From an uncultured Ruegeria sp. (lineage in GTDB: Bacteria; Pseudomonadota; Alphaproteobacteria; Rhodobacterales; Rhodobacteraceae), in assembly GCF_947504215.1 (NCBI RefSeq), contig NZ_CANNGO010000005.1:62001-126000 (forward strand): DNA of 64,000 nucleotides, written 5' to 3'. The translations under genes were made by a program, and so were the position numbers. Position 1 is the first letter of the stretch. The number at the start of each line of letters is the position of its first letter. The notes beneath the pieces are model-generated. The model worked only from the letters and a program-made list of their open reading frames with translations. It made no database searches and had not been told where the DNA came from. Positions 60,013-64,000 of this stretch are shown piece after piece.

Positions 60013-60602
60013 GCCAGCACAACGCCCGACGCGCGCATTGCGTTCTCGGCCGCCGCCCGTGACCCGTCCATGTCTATTGCTTTGCAGGCTTTCATCAACA
60101 CCGTGACGTCAAACCCCAGTTTCGCTGCATCCACTGCCGAGTAGTGAACGCAGAAATCTGTGGCGAGTCCCACCAGTGTCAGCCGGTCGATCCCGCGTGT
60201 GTCCAAATACCCTTTCAACCCCGTTGGCGTTTTGTGATCATTCTCAAAAAAGGCAGAATAGCTATCGATTGCAGGGCGGAACCCTTTGCGCAGGATCAGA
60301 TCACCATCTGTCCGCAATGCGGGATGGAAGGCTGCGCCATGCGATCCCTGAATGCAATGATCGGGCCACAGAACCTGAGGGCCATAAGGCATCTCGATCA
60401 TCTCGAACGGTGCTTTGCCCGTGTGCGAGCTTGCGAACGAAGAATGCGCGGCCGAGTGCCAGTCCTGTGTGAGGATCACGGCGTCAAATTCATCCATCAT
60501 GGCATTGATCGGCGCGACGATCTCATCCCCTCCGGCCACAGCCAAAGCCCCGCCCGGGCAAAAGTCGTTCTGGACGTCTATTACGATCAGGGCATGGGTC
60601 AT
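60009..60602 (-). CDS. pncA: Nicotinamidase
   Basis: A 197-aa cysteine hydrolase of the isochorismatase fold. The catalytic Asp is in IVIDVQNDFCPGG, metal ligands lie in TQDWHSAAHSSFASSH, and the nucleophile Cys is in VGLATDFCVHYSA, after which KACKAID closes the pattern. It hydrolyses nicotinamide to nicotinate, the substrate of PncB. The ATG at 60602 gives the family N-terminus; an upstream in-frame start adds seven unrelated residues. Its stop overlaps the end of the convergent hypothetical by 4 bp. Confidence 0.95.
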   Translation of the reverse strand: MTHALIVIDVQNDFCPGGALAVAGGDEIVAPINAMMDEFDAVILTQDWHSAAHSSFASSHTGKAPFEMIEMPYGPQVLWPDHCIQGSHGAAFHPALRTDGDLILRKGFRPAIDSYSAFFENDHKTPTGLKGYLDTRGIDRLTLVGLATDFCVHYSAVDAAKLGFDVTVLMKACKAIDMDGSRAAAENAMRASGVVLA

Positions 60603-60698
60603 GGTGGCCTCCGTTGACTGCAATATGGGTAAGGGGCCATGTGCGGGGCGTCAATCCGATCCCTTGCGACTCCGGCCCAGCGGGTTTAGACCGCGCGC

Positions 60699-61604
60699 AT
60701 GTACACGATCGCTGCCCTATACCACTTTACCCGTTTCGCTGATCACGCCGCTCTGCGTGACCCATTGGCAGAGCTGTGCCGTGCCAAATCGGTCAAAGGC
60801 ACTCTGTTGCTGGCACGCGAAGGGATTAACGGCACCATCGCCGGACCCCGTGACGGCATCGACGCGGTGCTGGCCCACATCAAGGCTTTGCCGGGTTGCG
60901 CCGATCTGGAGTGGAAAGAGGCCGCTGCCGATCACCCGCCGTTTGGCAAAATGAAGGTGCGTCTTAAAAAGGAGATCGTCACCATGGGGCAGCCGGATGT
61001 GGACCCGCGCGCCCGCGTCGGTAACTATGTTGAACCAGACGAGTGGAACGATCTGATCCGTTCCGACGACGTGGTCGTGATCGACACCCGCAACGACTAC
61101 GAAGTAGCGATTGGTACGTTTGAAGGAGCAATAGACCCTGAAACGACCAGTTTTCGTGAATTTCCAGCCTGGTGGGAAGAGAATAAGGAACGGTTCCACA
61201 ACAAACGGGTCGCGATGTTCTGTACCGGCGGCATCCGCTGCGAGAAATCCACCAACTATCTGCTGGGTCAGGGGTTAGAGGATGTCTATCACCTGAAAGG
61301 TGGCATCCTGCGTTATCTTGAGGAAATGCCAGCGGAAGACAGTACCTGGCAGGGCGATTGTTTTGTTTTCGACAACCGTGTCTCAGTTGGGCACGGGCTG
61401 GTTGAAGGCCCACATAAATTGTGCCACGGGTGTCGGCGACCAATCCTGCCCGAAGACGTGAAACGCCCAGAATACGAGCACGGGGTGTCTTGCCATCGAT
61501 GCATCAACGAGACGTCTGAGGCGGACAAGATGCGCTTTCGCGAGCGGCAAAAGCAGATTGGTTTGGCCCGAGCGCGCGGCGTTGAACATTTGGGTGCGGA
61601 CTGA
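60699..61604 (+). CDS. trhO: tRNA uridine(34) hydroxylase TrhO (rhodanese family)
   Basis: A 301-aa protein of the YceA/TrhO family. It has an N-terminal acylphosphatase-like domain (LLAREGINGTIAGPRDGIDAVL), then a rhodanese domain (about 125-225) with DTRNDYEVAIGTFEGAIDPET and the catalytic Cys in MFCTGGIRCEKST. A Cys-rich C-terminal part follows (HKLCHGCRRP, SCHRC), probably metal-binding. TrhO makes 5-hydroxyuridine at the wobble position with molecular oxygen. The window also encodes a queuosine precursor transporter, another wobble-position function. Confidence 0.93.
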   Translation: MYTIAALYHFTRFADHAALRDPLAELCRAKSVKGTLLLAREGINGTIAGPRDGIDAVLAHIKALPGCADLEWKEAAADHPPFGKMKVRLKKEIVTMGQPDVDPRARVGNYVEPDEWNDLIRSDDVVVIDTRNDYEVAIGTFEGAIDPETTSFREFPAWWEENKERFHNKRVAMFCTGGIRCEKSTNYLLGQGLEDVYHLKGGILRYLEEMPAEDSTWQGDCFVFDNRVSVGHGLVEGPHKLCHGCRRPILPEDVKRPEYEHGVSCHRCINETSEADKMRFRERQKQIGLARARGVEHLGAD

Positions 61605-61669
61605 ATTCGGGTTGCGTCGGCCGGTGTGACGCCGGATGGTTGTTTGACTGTCATCAAAGCGGAGTGGCT

Positions 61670-62173
61670 ATGTCCCGCGAACCCAAAACTCTGGATGAAT
61701 GGAAATCGACACTGTTTGCGGCGGCGGGGCTGGTGGTTGCAAGCTTTCTGGCCTGGTACGGGCTGTCCCGCCTCAGCGAATCTGCTGCGGGTGACACGAT
61801 TGGTACATTTGCCTCGATAGGCCTTGTCATCTGGCTGATTTCGCAATCCTGGTTCTACATGACGCAGGTTAAATCGCCCCGCAGGCTTTTGTTTCTGATG
61901 GGCGTGTCGTTTATCCAGGTGGTGCCGTTCCTTTTTGCTGCCGTTTATGGCGCGTTTGGATACAGCGATCTATGCGTCGTCGGCGCCAAAGGACCTGCGG
62001 ATGTGCTGTATTTCTCCTACGTGACCTTTACCACAGTCGGATACGGCGATCTGTCCCCGGCAGGGCTGTGCCGGGGTCTGGCTGCGGCCGAGGCCGTCAC
62101 AGGGTATATCCTGTTGGGCCTGTTTGTCGCAGCAGCAGTCACCATATACTCACATAACCACAGCCGTAGTTGA
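61670..62173 (+). CDS. Two-TM potassium channel family protein
   Basis: A 167-aa membrane protein with about four hydrophobic segments. The last two frame a pore loop with the potassium selectivity filter TTVGYGDL (about 126-133). There is no RCK or cyclic nucleotide domain. GGAG lies five bases before the ATG. The gene ends 5 bp from the convergent small gene. It stands near betB, and potassium flux and betaine synthesis both serve osmotic adjustment; a link is inference. Confidence 0.88.
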   Translation: MSREPKTLDEWKSTLFAAAGLVVASFLAWYGLSRLSESAAGDTIGTFASIGLVIWLISQSWFYMTQVKSPRRLLFLMGVSFIQVVPFLFAAVYGAFGYSDLCVVGAKGPADVLYFSYVTFTTVGYGDLSPAGLCRGLAAAEAVTGYILLGLFVAAAVTIYSHNHSRS

Positions 62174-62178
62174 TCAAC

Positions 62179-62508
62179 TTATTTGTTCTCGTCGATCCAG
62201 CGGGACATCCGGTGTTTATCGCGGAAACACTCGGATGGGATCGGGCGGCGTTTGCTGCGTGAAATCCGCTCGGCAAAGGCGACCTGCTTTCCGGTCGGGT
62301 AGTTGTCAAAAGGGGATGCAGCCCGGGGTTTATGTGTCGAGATCCAATCAGAAAGCATCCGCCGGTCGCGCTGCGCCTCAACAGGAATTTCAAGCGCCGA
62401 TTGTTCGGCAATCGCGCGGGCGTAGCGCATCTGGCGGTCTGTTACCGGCAGCAGGTGGTAATCATTAGTCGGGCCGCTAGGCGCTAAAGTTCGAGCAGAC
62501 TGTGCCAT
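62179..62508 (-). CDS. Small hypothetical protein with an internally duplicated motif
   Basis: A 109-aa hydrophilic, basic protein. Two copies of one roughly 40-residue unit are visible. Residues about 20-60 read PVTDRQMRYARAIAEQSALE, then IP, RDRRMLSDWISTHK. Residues about 70-109 read YPTGKQVAFAERISRSKRR, then IP, RDKHRMSRWIDENK. The shared frame is T-x-x-Q-x-x-x-A, then IP, then R(D)-x-x-M-S-x-WI. Similar single units occur at the ends of some nucleic-acid enzymes, so a small DNA- or RNA-binding role is possible, but this is a guess. GAGGA precedes the ATG at 62508; a longer frame starts at 62547. Divergent from betB. Confidence 0.7.
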   Translation of the reverse strand: MAQSARTLAPSGPTNDYHLLPVTDRQMRYARAIAEQSALEIPVEAQRDRRMLSDWISTHKPRAASPFDNYPTGKQVAFAERISRSKRRPIPSECFRDKHRMSRWIDENK

Positions 62509-62606
62509 CGGTGTATCCTCTGACTGTGTAGAACATATATAGAACATTTGGTTAATTTTTCAAGCCTGCCCACACTGCCGAGCCCGCACTTCAGGCTGTT
62601 TGGTGA

Positions 62607-62632
62607 GGTTATTGACTGACCAATCAATAACC
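62607..62632. promoter_or_regulatory. BetI-type operator upstream of betB
   Basis: GGTTATTGA (62607-62615) and TCAATAACC (62624-62632) are exact reverse complements with an 8-nt centre; the core ATTGACTGACCAATCAAT matches the known choline-responsive BetI site pattern. It lies 71 bp before the betB start. BetI itself is not in the window and may lie beyond the right edge. Confidence 0.8.
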
Positions 62633-62702
62633 GGTAGGGGCGAATTAAGCTGCCCTTTGTGACCGAACCAGGGGCCGCGCTTGCAAAAAAGAGGACTCGG
62701 TT

Positions 62703-64000
62703 ATGAAGTTTCAGCCCAAGGCCAGCCATTTCATCGACGGCGCCTATGTCGAAGATACCAGCGGCGCACCCATCGACGTGATCTATCCCGCAACCGGAGA
62801 AGTGATCGCACGGCTGCATTCGGCGACGCCTGCGATCGTTGATCAGGCTCTAAACAGCGCAAAAACTGCTCAGAAGGCCTGGGCTGCCATGTCTGGAACC
62901 GAGCGCGGCCGCATCCTGCGCCGTGCGTCAGACATCATGCGTGATCGCAATCGCGAGCTGTCGATCCTGGAAACCCATGACACCGGAAAACCCTTGCAGG
63001 AAACGCTGGTGGCAGACGCGACCAGCGGCGCGGACGCGTTGGAATACTTCGGAGGATTGGCCGCATCCCTGACCGGGGAACACATTCCTCTGGGCGGTGG
63101 CGATTTCGTCTATACCATCCGCGAGGCGTTGGGCGTGTGTGTTGGTATCGGTGCGTGGAACTACCCGACCCAGATCGCTTGCTGGAAAGGGGCCCCGGCG
63201 CTGGCCTGTGGCAATACGATGATCTTCAAGCCATCTGAAACCACGCCGTTGTCGGCGCTGCAGGTTGCCGAGATTCTTATCGAAGCCGGGGCGCCCAAGG
63301 GGGTCTACAATGTGATCCAAGGCTACGGTGACGTGGGCGCATCGTTGGTCACCGATCCGCGCGTTGCCAAAGTGTCGCTGACCGGATCGGTTCCGACGGG
63401 TCGTAAGGTCTATGCCGCGGCAGCAGATGGCATGAAGCACGTGACGATGGAATTGGGCGGCAAGTCCCCGATGATCGTGTTCGACGATGCTGACATTGAA
63501 AACGCGGTATCCGGTTCGATTTTGGGCAACTTCTATTCCTCGGGGCAGGTCTGTTCGAATGGCACCCGTGTTTTCGTTCAGAAAGGCATCAAAGAGGCGT
63601 TCTTGAACCGACTGTCTGAACGTCTGGCTACGACAAAAATCGGCGATCCACTGGATGAGCAAGTCAACTTTGGCCCGATGGTCAGCGAAAACCAAATGAA
63701 CATCGCGTTGAGCTATGTCGAAAAAGGCAAATCCGAAGGCGCACGGCTGGTCTATGGCGGGGCACAGATTGAAGGCGACGGCTACTACATGCAGCCAACG
63801 GTCTTTGCCGATGTCACCGACGATATGGCCATCGCGCGCGAGGAAATCTTTGGCCCGGTCATGTCAGTTCTGGATTTCGACACCGAAGAAGAGGTTTTAG
63901 CGCGCGCCAATGACACCGAGTTCGGCTTGGCAGCGGGCGTGTTCACCAACGATCTGACCCGTGCCCATCGCATCGTCGCAGGGTTTGAAGCCGGTACGTG
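62703..64000 (+). CDS. betB: Betaine aldehyde dehydrogenase, cut by right edge
   Basis: The first 432 codons of an ALDH that is about 485 residues in the family. Seen are [37 protein letters not shown] (cofactor), Glu250 in [11 protein letters not shown] and the nucleophile Cys284 in GQVCSNG. The BetB-like N-terminus is [24 protein letters not shown]. It oxidises betaine aldehyde to glycine betaine, an osmoprotectant and, in Roseobacters, a carbon source. The ATG at 62703 lies 71 bp after the BetI-type operator. The reading frame is uninterrupted to the window end. Confidence 0.93.
   Translation, partial: MKFQPKASHFIDGAYVEDTSGAPIDVIYPATGEVIARLHSATPAIVDQALNSAKTAQKAWAAMSGTERGRILRRASDIMRDRNRELSILETHDTGKPLQETLVADATSGADALEYFGGLAASLTGEHIPLGGGDFVYTIREALGVCVGIGAWNYPTQIACWKGAPALACGNTMIFKPSETTPLSALQVAEILIEAGAPKGVYNVIQGYGDVGASLVTDPRVAKVSLTGSVPTGRKVYAAAADGMKHVTMELGGKSPMIVFDDADIENAVSGSILGNFYSSGQVCSNGTRVFVQKGIKEAFLNRLSERLATTKIGDPLDEQVNFGPMVSENQMNIALSYVEKGKSEGARLVYGGAQIEGDGYYMQPTVFADVTDDMAIAREEIFGPVMSVLDFDTEEEVLARANDTEFGLAAGVFTNDLTRAHRIVAGFEAGT

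Overview
The window looks like chromosome from a marine alphaproteobacterium of the Rhodobacterales (Roseobacter group). This rests on gene content: a NAD/FAD oxidoreductase, chalcone-isomerase-like, GPH transporter and DUF3833 block divergent from an SDR gene; an NDUFS6-like zinc finger protein; DUF1285, DUF1203 and DUF2798 genes; a glutathione-dependent formaldehyde dehydrogenase; and a BetI-type operator in front of betB. Base composition is fairly GC-rich and uniform, and most genes are packed with 4-bp stop/start overlaps. No rRNA, tRNA, CRISPR array or intact insertion sequence was seen. Starts were chosen by eye from ribosome binding sites and family N-termini.

Region by region. 1-1.3 kb: a tyrosine recombinase fragment on the minus strand runs off the left edge, followed by a gene-poor stretch with an orphan terminator and a cluster of palindromes before a 63-codon gene. 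1.6-6.8 kb: a five-gene minus-strand operon (FAD oxidoreductase, chalcone isomerase-like, GPH transporter, two DUF3833 proteins) divergent from an SDR gene. The two start regions carry matching ECF-type promoters (TGATCC, 16 bp, CGTAT), which suggests RpoE-ChrR type singlet-oxygen control. 6.8-18 kb: an I78-type lipoprotein, frmA, two DMT exporters, a truncated haemoglobin, an ABC ATPase with no adjacent permease, polA, hydroxypyruvate isomerase and small conserved genes. 18-33 kb: a MoxR/DUF58/BatA-DUF4159/VWA operon converging on a second envelope operon made of an alpha-2-macroglobulin with an N-terminal PAN-like module, a DUF1089 protein and penicillin-binding protein 1C. 33-42 kb: a hybrid histidine kinase, VOC protein, yaaA, recQ, YggT, a UMF1 transporter, mepA and an esterase-like phytase-family protein. 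42-47 kb: the queuosine precursor transporter, then a short terminator-bounded transcript with a tiny ORF and an unusually long Shine-Dalgarno, then arfB, an SDR, a P1 peptidase, cytochrome c, idi and smpB. 47-50.5 kb: glpK and panBC. 50.6-58 kb: a complete peptide-type ABC importer with an unfamiliar secreted protein embedded in it and an aldehyde dehydrogenase at its end. 58-62.5 kb: NAD salvage genes pncB and pncA around a tail-anchored hypothetical, trhO, a two-TM potassium channel and a small duplicated-motif protein. From 62.7 kb: betB, cut by the right edge, behind a near-perfect BetI operator.

Themes: envelope and oxidative-stress maintenance (the ECF block, A2M/PBP1C, MepA, MoxR operon), ribosome rescue (ArfB and SmpB 3.2 kb apart), and osmolyte, peptide and cofactor salvage. 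The least explained items are the 42.85-43.07 kb mini-transcript, the palindrome cluster at 1.04-1.28 kb, the secreted protein inside the ABC operon, and the duplicated-motif protein at 62.2-62.5 kb.
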